This document shows positions 1 to 7,648 of a stretch of DNA of 64,000 nt, piece by piece. Made by a program: the position numbers and the translations under genes. Positions within the stretch are counted from its first letter, which is position 1. Each line of letters begins with the position of its first letter. Source of the stretch: an uncultured Ruminococcus sp. (GTDB taxonomy: Bacteria > Bacillota > Clostridia > Oscillospirales > Ruminococcaceae); the NCBI GenBank assembly GCA_947178575.1, contig CAMWYX010000009.1, positions 1 through 64,000 of the forward strand, written 5' to 3'. Under the pieces are notes generated by a model. That model was given only the letters and a program-made list of their open reading frames with translations, was not told the DNA's origin and ran no database searches.

Positions 1-2
1 AC

Positions 3-362
3 CACGATGAATGCTGTCATCACGAACATGAACATCACCACGATGAATGCTGTCATCACGAACATCACCATCATCACCATGCTGACGAAGTATTTGCAAG
101 CTGGGGCAAGGAGACTTCCCGTCCGTATACCGTTGAAGCTATCAAATCCGCTCTTGATGCTCTTGCAGATTCCGAAACATACGGAATTGTACTCCGTGCA
201 AAGGGTATTGTTGCAGGTGAGGACGGAAAATGGATTCATTTTGACTATATCCCCGGAACTCCTGATGTTCGTTTCGGAAGTGCGGAAACTACAGGCAGAC
301 TTTGCGTTATAGGCTCGAACCTCAACGAATCCGCTGTTGCAAAGCTCTTCTGCGTGGAATAA
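3..362 (+). CDS. CobW/P47K-family GTPase, C-terminal part (5' truncated by window edge)
   Basis: The frame is open from the first bases to a TAA at 360-362, so only the last ~119 residues are present. It begins inside a His/Asp/Glu/Cys-rich stretch with two HHDECC units, ending in a run of His (about residues 1-25 of the fragment). A compact domain follows that resembles the CobW C-terminal domain (AKGIV..., a tryptophan-containing strand, GRLCVIG near the end). CobW proteins are GTP-driven metal chaperones, often for zinc, and His-rich insertions before the C-terminal domain are typical. The Walker A half lies outside the window. The next gene starts 12 bases downstream and is also CobW-like, so the two are probably co-transcribed. 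The family call is fairly secure; the metal is inferred. Confidence 0.8.
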   Translation, partial: HDECCHHEHEHHHDECCHHEHHHHHHADEVFASWGKETSRPYTVEAIKSALDALADSETYGIVLRAKGIVAGEDGKWIHFDYIPGTPDVRFGSAETTGRLCVIGSNLNESAVAKLFCVE

Positions 363-374
363 GAGGTGCTGAAT

Positions 375-1340
375 ATGCCGGATTTCAGACAAGAACCTAT
401 ACCCGTTTTTCTGTTTCTCGGTTTTCTTGAGGCAGGAAAAACACGCTTTTTGCAGGAAACTCTTGAAGACAAGCGATTCAATTCCGGAGAACGGACACTT
501 CTCCTTTCTTTTGAGGAGGGAGAGGAGGAACTCGATTTCACTAAGTTCCCGAGCAAGGGCAGAAATATAACAATGCACACAATTGACGACAAAGAGGAAA
601 TGAATGTCCCGAATCTTGCACGCCTTGCTTACAATTCGAGAGCAGAAAAAATTATCATTGAATACAATGGTATGTGGCAGGTCAGCGAACTTTTATCAAA
701 TATGCCCGATAACTGGGGATTGTATCAGGTGATGTTCTTTGCCGATGCGTCAACGTTCCTGAGCTATAATGCCAATATGCGAAGTCTTGTTGTGGATAAG
801 CTCAATATGTGCGAACTCGCCGTATTCAACCGGTTTGAAAAATCAATGGACGTGAATGAGTTCCACAAAATCGTGCGGGGAATCAGCAGACGCAGTGAGA
901 TATGCTATGAATATACAGACGGTAACGTTGCATATGACGATATTGAAGACCCTCTGCCATTTGATGTTGAAGCAGAACACATCATCATTGATGACAGAGA
1001 TTATGCCCTTTGGTACAGAGATATTATGGACGAGCCCGAAAAATATGACGGAAAAACCATAACATTCAAAGGACTTGTCGCAAAGAATAAAAAATTTCCG
1101 GAAAATACTTTTGCTTTCGGAAGACACATCATGACTTGCTGTGTCGATGATATACAGTATTGCTGGGCTGTCGCTGTATGGGACAGAAATGTAGTTCCCG
1201 AACCGAAAAAGTGGCAGAAAATAACGGCAAAGATTTCTGTGCAGAAACATAAGCTGTATCGTGGAGCCGGTCCTGTTCTGTATGTTTCCGCACTTGAACC
1301 GGCGGAAGCTCCGGTGCAGGAAGTCGCAACATTCTATTGA
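375..1340 (+). CDS. CobW-like P-loop protein apparently fused to a YcgQ/DUF1980-like C-terminal domain
   Basis: 321 residues from ATG 375, chosen over GTG 366 because AGAGGTG sits six bases before it. Residues 16-23 (GFLEAGKT) form a Walker A motif, so nucleotide binding is likely. The usual CobW CxCC metal motif is not visible, and the NKxD-like site reads NRFE, so this is a divergent member. From about residue 205 the sequence changes character: GKTITFKGLV, then FGRHIMTCCVDD and a later KWQKI segment. These resemble the C-terminal domain of the YcgQ/TIGR03943 (DUF1980) proteins, which pair with YcgR-type permeases. The gene lies directly behind another CobW gene, suggesting a metal or permease-linked module that continues to the left of the window. 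Both domain calls rest on motif memory; the fusion is the less certain one. Confidence 0.65.
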   Translation: MPDFRQEPIPVFLFLGFLEAGKTRFLQETLEDKRFNSGERTLLLSFEEGEEELDFTKFPSKGRNITMHTIDDKEEMNVPNLARLAYNSRAEKIIIEYNGMWQVSELLSNMPDNWGLYQVMFFADASTFLSYNANMRSLVVDKLNMCELAVFNRFEKSMDVNEFHKIVRGISRRSEICYEYTDGNVAYDDIEDPLPFDVEAEHIIIDDRDYALWYRDIMDEPEKYDGKTITFKGLVAKNKKFPENTFAFGRHIMTCCVDDIQYCWAVAVWDRNVVPEPKKWQKITAKISVQKHKLYRGAGPVLYVSALEPAEAPVQEVATFY

Positions 1341-1354
1341 TTGGGAGTTTTTTT

Positions 1355-2161
1355 ATGAACAGAATAAATATAGGATTTATCGGGGCAGGCAATATGGGAA
1401 GCGCAATTATGCGTGGTATCGCCTCCAGCGAAGCAGGCAGGAATATCAGTCTTTTTGCTTTTGACCCCGACAGCGAAAAAGTTAAGGCACTTTCTGACAT
1501 TGGCGTAACGATGTGTAATTCCGAGACCGAACTTACAGAAAAATGTACGTATATTTTTCTTGCGGTCAAACCGCAGATAATCGAAAAAGTTATCGAATCC
1601 GCCGCTCCGGCTGTTACTCCGGAAAAAGTCATAATCTCGATTGCAGCCGGAATTTCAGATGAATTTATTGCCTCAAAAACAATTCCGGAAGCTAAAGTAA
1701 TACTCGTAATGCCGAATACGCCTCTCCTCGTGGGAGAGGGTGCGTCGGCACTTTCAAGAAATTCCAATGTCACCGATGAGGAATTTAATGTTATACTCGG
1801 CGTATTCCGTTCGTGCGGAACTGCTGTTGTTATTTCCAAGGATAAAATGAAGGAAATAATCGCAGTCAACGGAAGCAGTCCGGCATTTATCTATCTCTAT
1901 GCAAAGGGATTTATCGATTATGCCGAATCCGTGGGAATTGACCGGAACTCGGCAGCCGAACTTTTCAGCAGAAGCCTTATCGGTTCTGCAAGAATGATAA
2001 CGGATTCCGGATATACTATCGACGAACTTATAAAAATGGTATCGTCTCCGGGCGGAACTACGCTCGCCGGTCTGGAACGTCTTTATGAAGGCAATCTCGG
2101 ACAGACTGTCAGAAACTGCTGTGAGAGCTGTACGAAAAGGGCGTATGAACTTTCAAAATAA
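1355..2161 (+). CDS. proC: Pyrroline-5-carboxylate reductase
   Basis: 268 residues, normal for ProC. It catalyses the last step of proline synthesis, NAD(P)H-dependent reduction of pyrroline-5-carboxylate, in the cytosol. The N-terminal IGFIGAGNMGSAI is the Rossmann glycine motif. The C-terminal part carries MVSSPGGTTLAGL, the family signature with the conserved PGGTT. ATG 1355 is chosen because GGGAG lies seven bases upstream; an in-frame TTG at 1337 has no comparable site. It starts 14 bases after the CobW-like gene and may share its transcript. Confidence 0.95.
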   Translation: MNRINIGFIGAGNMGSAIMRGIASSEAGRNISLFAFDPDSEKVKALSDIGVTMCNSETELTEKCTYIFLAVKPQIIEKVIESAAPAVTPEKVIISIAAGISDEFIASKTIPEAKVILVMPNTPLLVGEGASALSRNSNVTDEEFNVILGVFRSCGTAVVISKDKMKEIIAVNGSSPAFIYLYAKGFIDYAESVGIDRNSAAELFSRSLIGSARMITDSGYTIDELIKMVSSPGGTTLAGLERLYEGNLGQTVRNCCESCTKRAYELSK

Positions 2162-2163
2162 TC

Positions 2164-2188
2164 AGAGCCTGTCCTGAAAACAGGTTCT
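2164..2188 (+). terminator. Hairpin after proC (9-bp arms), weak or factor-dependent terminator
   Basis: AGAGCCTGT (2164-2172) pairs with ACAGGTTCT (2180-2188) with one G-U pair across a 7-nt loop. It is followed by AAAACTTG rather than a T run, so intrinsic termination is doubtful. The same two arms occur around a longer structure at 48073-48137. Confidence 0.45.
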
Positions 2189-2259
2189 AAAACTTGTCCA
2201 TATCGCATAACATTTCTAAAAAAGATTTTTAAAAAATTTTAAAGGAATGGTGATGCGTA

Positions 2260-2808
2260 GTGAATCATAAAGAATACATATCATATGAAAAACGTGGAAA
2301 GGGCATAATATTTCTGCTTATTGCAGAATTTGCCGGAACAGTTGCGGGTTCTTTCTGTTCTGTGTTTAAGGAAAAATCCGGATTTCTTTTTTCGGTAAAC
2401 AGTGGCGGAACAGTATTTGAAGTATTCAGTGATACAATTCTTATGATGGCTTTGTTTTTAGCTGCTGCGTTTTTCTGCGGACTTTTTGCGTTCGGACAGC
2501 CTTTGGGAATTGCACTCCTGATAGCTGTCGGAGCGGAAAACGGTGCATACGGCACTGAACTTTACGCCTCGTCGGGACTATCAGCTGTACCTCTTTTTCT
2601 TCTGAGAACTGCATTTTTTTCTGCGATAGCAATTCTTGCAGTCCGTGAACTTCTGAAGGCATCAACGGCTATATTTCTGAATATCACCGGAAATTCAGCG
2701 GAATTTCCACAGCTTGGACTTTATTGTATTAAATTTATTGTTTTATCAGGGTTTGCTCTTGTTGCATCAATAGCCGACTCGATTTTAAAATCTGTATTCA
2801 TAGGATAG
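2260..2808 (+). CDS. Small integral membrane protein, SpoIIM-like
   Basis: 182 residues from a GTG; the sequence before it (AAAGGAATGGTGATG) supplies a ribosome-binding site. The protein is strongly hydrophobic with about five predicted membrane segments (near residues 15-32, 58-85, 85-100, 105-128 and 155-178). Size and topology are similar to the stage II sporulation protein M (DUF95) family, whose B. subtilis member works with SpoIID and SpoIIP in engulfment. I see no decisive motif, so this is a weak family guess. It sits between proC and another membrane protein on the same strand. Confidence 0.45.
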   Translation: MNHKEYISYEKRGKGIIFLLIAEFAGTVAGSFCSVFKEKSGFLFSVNSGGTVFEVFSDTILMMALFLAAAFFCGLFAFGQPLGIALLIAVGAENGAYGTELYASSGLSAVPLFLLRTAFFSAIAILAVRELLKASTAIFLNITGNSAEFPQLGLYCIKFIVLSGFALVASIADSILKSVFIG

Positions 2809-2862
2809 CGTGTTTCCTCCTGTGAAAACGGATTCATGAATCTTTTTTGTTAGGAGGACTTA

Positions 2863-3783
2863 ATGGGTCTTTTCGGTAACTATGGTAATTCCGGTGCGGG
2901 CATTCCGAAGTACGCACCCAAAAAAACAGGACTCGCTCTTTTTTTTGATTTGTTTTTCAGGAAAATCGATAAGATAACAGGTCTTAACCTGCTTATGTCG
3001 ATATTTCTTCTGCCCTTTCCGATAGCGTTTGCGCTTATACGCTATGTTGATAATATAAATATTCTGCTTGCACTTCTGATTGTATTATTTCTTGCATTTG
3101 CGGTGAATATCGGACCTGCAACCGCCGGAATGACAAAGGTCATGAGAGCATTCCTGATTGAAAAGCATACCTTTGTTATCCGTGATTTTTTCAGGGGATA
3201 CCGTGAAAATTTCGGGAAAGCCTGTATTATCGGCGTAGTTGATGTGATTGCCGGATTATCGGCATATGCGTGCTGTAAGTTTTATCCGTACTGTGCGGAG
3301 ATTTATAATTCAAAACTTTTTTATATTCCTCTGGTAATATCGCTTAGTGTTCTGCTTATAGTATTCATGATGAATTATTATATATTCCTCATGCTGACAG
3401 CAACTGACTTATCAATGAAGAATCTTATAAAAAATTCGTTTGCACTTGCATTTGTATCGCTCAAATCCAATCTTATTACAACGCTTATGATAATATTTTT
3501 TATAATTCTTATGGGATTGATTTTCCTGTTTGCGACGGGGTTTGCGATTATTATACTTCCGTTTTTTCCGCTTGCACTGACATGGTTTATTGTATGTTTC
3601 AACAGTTATCCGGTAATTCAGAAGTTTGTAATAAATCCGTATTATGACAGTATCGGGGAGATAAATCCGGAACTCGCCGATGCCGGTTCTGACATTGACG
3701 AAGAACCTATTTTCGAGGATATGGGCGGAAAAGAAAAGCCAATCGAAATACGTAAAAAAGGAAAAGGAAAGCGTATATCTTAA
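2863..3783 (+). CDS. YesL-like (DUF624) membrane protein
   Basis: 306 residues behind a strong site (AGGAGG at 2852). The N-terminus is polar, then FFDLFFRKIDKITGLNLL leads into several hydrophobic segments (about 42-62, 68-90, 120-140, 155-180 and 205-250). The tail of ~50 residues is charged, rich in Glu and Lys, and cytoplasmic-looking. The pattern of a short N-terminal motif, GPATAGMTKVMR and a repeated transmembrane layout matches the YesL/DUF624 family, which often lies near sugar transport genes and has no established biochemical role. A good terminator follows at 3791. Confidence 0.7.
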   Translation: MGLFGNYGNSGAGIPKYAPKKTGLALFFDLFFRKIDKITGLNLLMSIFLLPFPIAFALIRYVDNINILLALLIVLFLAFAVNIGPATAGMTKVMRAFLIEKHTFVIRDFFRGYRENFGKACIIGVVDVIAGLSAYACCKFYPYCAEIYNSKLFYIPLVISLSVLLIVFMMNYYIFLMLTATDLSMKNLIKNSFALAFVSLKSNLITTLMIIFFIILMGLIFLFATGFAIIILPFFPLALTWFIVCFNSYPVIQKFVINPYYDSIGEINPELADAGSDIDEEPIFEDMGGKEKPIEIRKKGKGKRIS

Positions 3784-3790
3784 AAAATAA

Positions 3791-3821
3791 TAACCTGTCT
3801 GCGGACAGGTTATATTTTTTT
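3791..3821 (+). terminator. Intrinsic terminator after the YesL-like gene
   Basis: TAACCTGTC (3791-3799) pairs perfectly with GACAGGTTA (3804-3812) over a TGCG loop and is followed by a T-rich tract. Confidence 0.9.
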
Positions 3822-3822
3822 C

Positions 3823-3851
3823 TTGACATTCGGGAATTAATATATTATAAT
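3823..3851 (+). promoter_or_regulatory. Sigma-A promoter for the acyltransferase/UDPGP operon
   Basis: TTGACA at 3823-3828 and TATAAT at 3846-3851 with a 17-bp spacer, both perfect consensus. The leader to the first ATG (3922) is about 65 nt. Confidence 0.9.
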
Positions 3852-3921
3852 GTAGTATATAATATATGCTGAAACAGGATTTTAAAAATCAAAAAATCTG
3901 AAATTCAAGGAGAAAAGAAAA

Positions 3922-4587
3922 ATGGAAAATATCAAAATTACAAATCTCTATGACCTCTCTCATACGATAGCGTGTGATTATCTCAGCGGTTTTACGTATC
4001 CGTGGGAGGCTCTCAAAGGTATCAGCGATATGATAATAAGTATCGGAAATACCCTCGACCCTGATGAATATATCAGTCCGTCCGAAAATGTATGGATTCA
4101 TAAGACTGCTGTTGTTGCTCCGTCTGCGTATATCGGTTCGCCGTGTATAATCGGAGCAAATACCGAAATCCGCCACTGTGCATTCATAAGAGGAAGTGCA
4201 CTCGTGGGCGAAAACTGCGTTGTCGGTAATTCCGTTGAACTCAAAAACGTGATTATTTTTGATAACGTTCAGACTCCGCACTATAATTACGTCGGAGACA
4301 GCATTTTGGGCTATAAATCGCATATGGGAGCAGGTTCTATCACATCGAACGTAAAATCCGACAAAACAAATGTAACGATAAAATCCGGAAACGTACACAT
4401 AGAAACCGGAATCAAAAAAATCGGTGCAATGCTCGGGGATTTTGTCGAGGTGGGCTGTAACAGCGTTCTCAATCCGGGAACTATCGTCGGCAGAAATTCA
4501 AATATATATCCCACAAGCTGTGTGCGTGGAGTAGTTCCGGAAAAAAGTATCTGGAAAACAGGCGGTGTTATCGCTGAAAAGAAATAA
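3922..4587 (+). CDS. Left-handed beta-helix acyltransferase, GlmU C-terminal-like
   Basis: 221 residues with an AAGGAG site before the ATG. From about residue 50 the sequence is a hexapeptide-repeat helix (VVAPSAYIGSPCIIGANTEI..., later NSVLNPGTIVGRNSNIYP), and NYVGDSILGYKSHMGAGSITSN resembles the acetyl-CoA-binding part of GlmU. GlmU's N-terminal uridylyltransferase domain is missing; instead the next gene, 51 bases on, encodes a UDPGP-family enzyme. A likely role is N-acetylation of glucosamine-1-phosphate or a related sugar phosphate, with the second step done by the neighbour. Substrate is inferred from context, not from residues. Confidence 0.75.
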   Translation: MENIKITNLYDLSHTIACDYLSGFTYPWEALKGISDMIISIGNTLDPDEYISPSENVWIHKTAVVAPSAYIGSPCIIGANTEIRHCAFIRGSALVGENCVVGNSVELKNVIIFDNVQTPHYNYVGDSILGYKSHMGAGSITSNVKSDKTNVTIKSGNVHIETGIKKIGAMLGDFVEVGCNSVLNPGTIVGRNSNIYPTSCVRGVVPEKSIWKTGGVIAEKK

Positions 4588-4638
4588 GACAGAAAAAATA
4601 AGATAAAAAAATAATATGAGTGGGAAAGGATAGAATAT

Positions 4639-5868
4639 ATGAATTACGAAAATACACAAAAACTCCTCGCTGAATACGGTCAGGAACATCTTCTTGAATA
4701 TTACAATGAGCTTGATTCACACGAACAGGAAAATCTGCTTGCACAGATAGAAAAAATTGATTTTTCACTTCTTGAATCTCTCAATAAAGATGTAAATTCC
4801 ACGGCTGAAAGCGGTACTATCGAACCGATAAAGGCAGTCACATCAGCTGATATTGCCGAACACGGAGAAGAATACTTCAAAGCCGGAATTGATGCTCTGA
4901 AAAGCGGAAAGGTCGCCGCTGTACTTCTTGCCGGCGGACAAGGTACTCGTCTCGGATTTGACAAACCGAAAGGTATGTTCAATATCGGCGTAACACATGA
5001 ACTTTATATTTTTGAATGCCTTATAAATAACATCATGGACGTGGTAAAGCAGACAGGGGAATGGATTCCGCTGTGTATAATGACAAGCGAAAAAAATAAT
5101 AATGACACTGTAAATTTCTTTGCCGATAAAAATTATTTCGGATATAACAGTAAATATATCAGGTTTTTTGTTCAGGATATGGCACCGTCTGTTGATTTCA
5201 GCGGAAAAATACTTCTCGAAACAAAATCAAGAGTTTCGTCATCTCCCAACGGAAACGGAGGCTGGTTCTCGTCGCTGGTGCGTTCCGGACTTCTTGCGGA
5301 ACTCGAAAATCAGGGCGTTGAGTGGCTGAATGTATTCGCCGTCGATAATGTTTTACAGAGAATCGCCGACCCGATGTTTATTGGTGCAGTCATAGAATCA
5401 GGCTGTCAGTCCGGAAGTAAAGTCGTTGCAAAGACCAATCCATATGAGCGTGTCGGAGCAATGTGCCTCAAAAACGGTAAACCCTCAATTGTTGAATATT
5501 ATGAGCTTACAGACGAAATGGCAGTTCAGCGTATGGACGACGGCGAACTGGCATATAAATTCGGAGTTACTCTGAACTATCTTTTCAATACCAAACAGCT
5601 TGATTTGATAAACAGGACAAAAATGCCTGTTCATATCGTGGAAAAGAAAATCCCGTATGTAGATGAAAACGGCAGGGAAATCACTCCGGATAAGCCGAAC
5701 GGTTACAAGTTCGAGACTCTTATTCTCGATATGATAAACATGAATGACAGCTGTCTTCCTTACGAAGTTGTACGAAACCGTGAATTTGCACCGGTAAAAA
5801 ATGCAACCGGAGTTGATTCTGTAGATACAGCCCGTGAACTTCTTGAGGAAAACGGCGTGCAAATCTGA
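4639..5868 (+). CDS. UDPGP-family sugar-1-phosphate uridylyltransferase (eukaryote-like UDP-GlcNAc pyrophosphorylase type)
   Basis: 409 residues. LLAGGQGTRLGFDKPKGMF at about residues 94-112 is the nucleotide-binding loop of the UDPGP type 1 family, which includes eukaryotic UAP1 and UDP-glucose pyrophosphorylases. NGNGG near residue 200 and the later NVFAVDN stretch are also typical. The enzyme should join UTP to a hexose- or hexosamine-1-phosphate. Together with the upstream beta-helix protein it may do the two GlmU steps on separate chains. GlcNAc-1-P versus glucose-1-P cannot be settled by eye. Confidence 0.85.
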   Translation: MNYENTQKLLAEYGQEHLLEYYNELDSHEQENLLAQIEKIDFSLLESLNKDVNSTAESGTIEPIKAVTSADIAEHGEEYFKAGIDALKSGKVAAVLLAGGQGTRLGFDKPKGMFNIGVTHELYIFECLINNIMDVVKQTGEWIPLCIMTSEKNNNDTVNFFADKNYFGYNSKYIRFFVQDMAPSVDFSGKILLETKSRVSSSPNGNGGWFSSLVRSGLLAELENQGVEWLNVFAVDNVLQRIADPMFIGAVIESGCQSGSKVVAKTNPYERVGAMCLKNGKPSIVEYYELTDEMAVQRMDDGELAYKFGVTLNYLFNTKQLDLINRTKMPVHIVEKKIPYVDENGREITPDKPNGYKFETLILDMINMNDSCLPYEVVRNREFAPVKNATGVDSVDTARELLEENGVQI

Positions 5869-5874
5869 TATTTT

Positions 5875-5903
5875 ATCGGCGGACGTTCAGTCCGCTGATT
5901 TTA
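5875..5903 (+). terminator. Hairpin terminator before the ABC exporter genes
   Basis: ATCGGCGGAC (5875-5884) pairs with GTCCGCTGAT (5890-5899) over GTTCA, followed by a short TTTTA. The T run is short, so partial read-through into the ABC genes is possible. Confidence 0.6.
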
Positions 5904-5917
5904 TGTGGTGATGAATT

Positions 5918-7648
5918 ATGAAAAAACTGTTAAAATATCTGAAAAATTACAAAAAAGAACTTATATTAGGCCCTTTCTTCAAGCTCCTTGAAGCAATATT
6001 TGAACTCATCGTTCCCGTTGTAATGGCTGATATAATCGATAAGGGAATAGCAAGCGGTGACAGTTCGTATATTCTGAAAAAGAGCGGTCTTATTGTGATA
6101 CTCGGAATATGCGGACTTGGATTTGCTCTGACGTGCCAGTTTCTGGCGGCTAAATGTGCGTACGGATTCGGAACGGAACTCCGTGAGGCCCTGTATAAGC
6201 ATATAAATACGCTCTCGCATACCAGTGTTGACAGAATCGGAACGGCATCATTGGTTAACCGTCTCACGAATGATACAAATACTGTTCAGAACGGCGTGAA
6301 TATGTTTATCCGTCTTGCGGTGCGGGCTCCTTTTCTTGTTATCGGGGCGGCGGTTATGGCGTTTGCTATAGATTCCGGATTGTCGCTGATATTCTTTATA
6401 GCTGCTCCGCTTATATCGGCGATAATATTTTTTATCATGAGCAAAACTATCCCGATGTACAGGAAAACTCAGCAGAATCTTGACCGTGCCACGCTTCTTA
6501 CAAGGGAAAATATCGAGGGTACACGTGTTATAAGAGCATTTTCACGTGAGCATGAGGAAATCGAGGAGTTCCGGAAAGCCGTTGACGATATATCCGACAG
6601 TTCGATAGCTGTTGGAAAAATATCGGCAATTCTTAATCCGGCTGCTTTTATGATAATGAATCTCGGAATAGTGGCGATTGTATGGTTCGGCGGAATCCGG
6701 ATTGACACAGGAATACTTACACAGGGCGAACTCACGGCATTCACGAACTATATGACACAGATTCTGCTTGCACTTATTGTTCTTGCAAATCTTATTGTAA
6801 CGTTCACGAAAGCTTTCGCATCTGCAAACCGTGTGAGCGAGGTTTTTGACCTTGAATCCGAAGAAAACGGCTCTGAACTTCCCGACAGCACAAGCGAAAA
6901 TATTATTGAGTTCAGAGATGTTTCGTTCATGTACGAAGGAGCAGGAGAAAATTCTGTGAATCATCTGTCATTCACGCTGAAAAGAGGGGAGAATCTCGGA
7001 ATAATCGGCGGTACGGGAAGCGGAAAATCAACCGCAGCATCGCTTATACCGGCGTTCTACCGTGCAACGGAGGGCGATGTTATCACAGCCGGAAAGAATG
7101 TCAAATCGTGTGATATGGATTCACTCCGCAGTATTATAGGATATGTTCCGCAGAAAGCTGTTCTGTTTTCTGGCACTGTGCGTGATAATATGAAATGGCG
7201 GAATGAAAACGCCTCCGATGAGGAAATAATATCTGCTCTTAAGACGGCTCAGGCGTGGGAATTTATAGAAAAAATGCCGGACGGTCTTGATACGCATATA
7301 TCGCAGGGCGGACGGAATCTGTCAGGCGGTCAGAAACAGCGTATTTCAATCGCACGTGCGATTGTGGGAAATCCGCAGATTCTTATACTCGATGACTCGA
7401 CAAGTGCACTCGACTATGCCACAGACCTTAATCTCCGCAGAGCTTTGAAAAACAATATGCAGGGAACTTCCGTAATAATGATTTCACAGCGGACTACTTC
7501 CATAAAAGATGCAGATAAAATAATCGTTATGGAGGACGGCGAAGCCGCAGGAATCGGCAGACATGAGGAACTCCTTGAAAACTGTCCGGTATACAGGGAA
7601 ATATACAGTTCGCAGATGAACGAAAAGGAGGGGAACGACAATGTTTAA
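5918..7648 (+). CDS. ABC exporter half-transporter, subunit A (degenerate ATP site)
   Basis: 576 residues: six membrane segments in the first ~300, then an ATPase domain. Walker A is GGTGSGKST (about residue 365) and the signature is LSGGQKQR. The Walker B end reads LILDDSTSALD, with Asp in place of the catalytic Glu, and the switch residue is Gln (ISQRTT) instead of His. These changes mark the subunit that contributes the non-hydrolysing site in heterodimeric exporters such as TM287/288 or BmrC/D. The gene overlaps the next by eight bases, fitting a fixed heterodimer. Substrate is unknown; multidrug or peptide export would be usual. Confidence 0.9.
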   Translation: MKKLLKYLKNYKKELILGPFFKLLEAIFELIVPVVMADIIDKGIASGDSSYILKKSGLIVILGICGLGFALTCQFLAAKCAYGFGTELREALYKHINTLSHTSVDRIGTASLVNRLTNDTNTVQNGVNMFIRLAVRAPFLVIGAAVMAFAIDSGLSLIFFIAAPLISAIIFFIMSKTIPMYRKTQQNLDRATLLTRENIEGTRVIRAFSREHEEIEEFRKAVDDISDSSIAVGKISAILNPAAFMIMNLGIVAIVWFGGIRIDTGILTQGELTAFTNYMTQILLALIVLANLIVTFTKAFASANRVSEVFDLESEENGSELPDSTSENIIEFRDVSFMYEGAGENSVNHLSFTLKRGENLGIIGGTGSGKSTAASLIPAFYRATEGDVITAGKNVKSCDMDSLRSIIGYVPQKAVLFSGTVRDNMKWRNENASDEEIISALKTAQAWEFIEKMPDGLDTHISQGGRNLSGGQKQRISIARAIVGNPQILILDDSTSALDYATDLNLRRALKNNMQGTSVIMISQRTTSIKDADKIIVMEDGEAAGIGRHEELLENCPVYREIYSSQMNEKEGNDNV

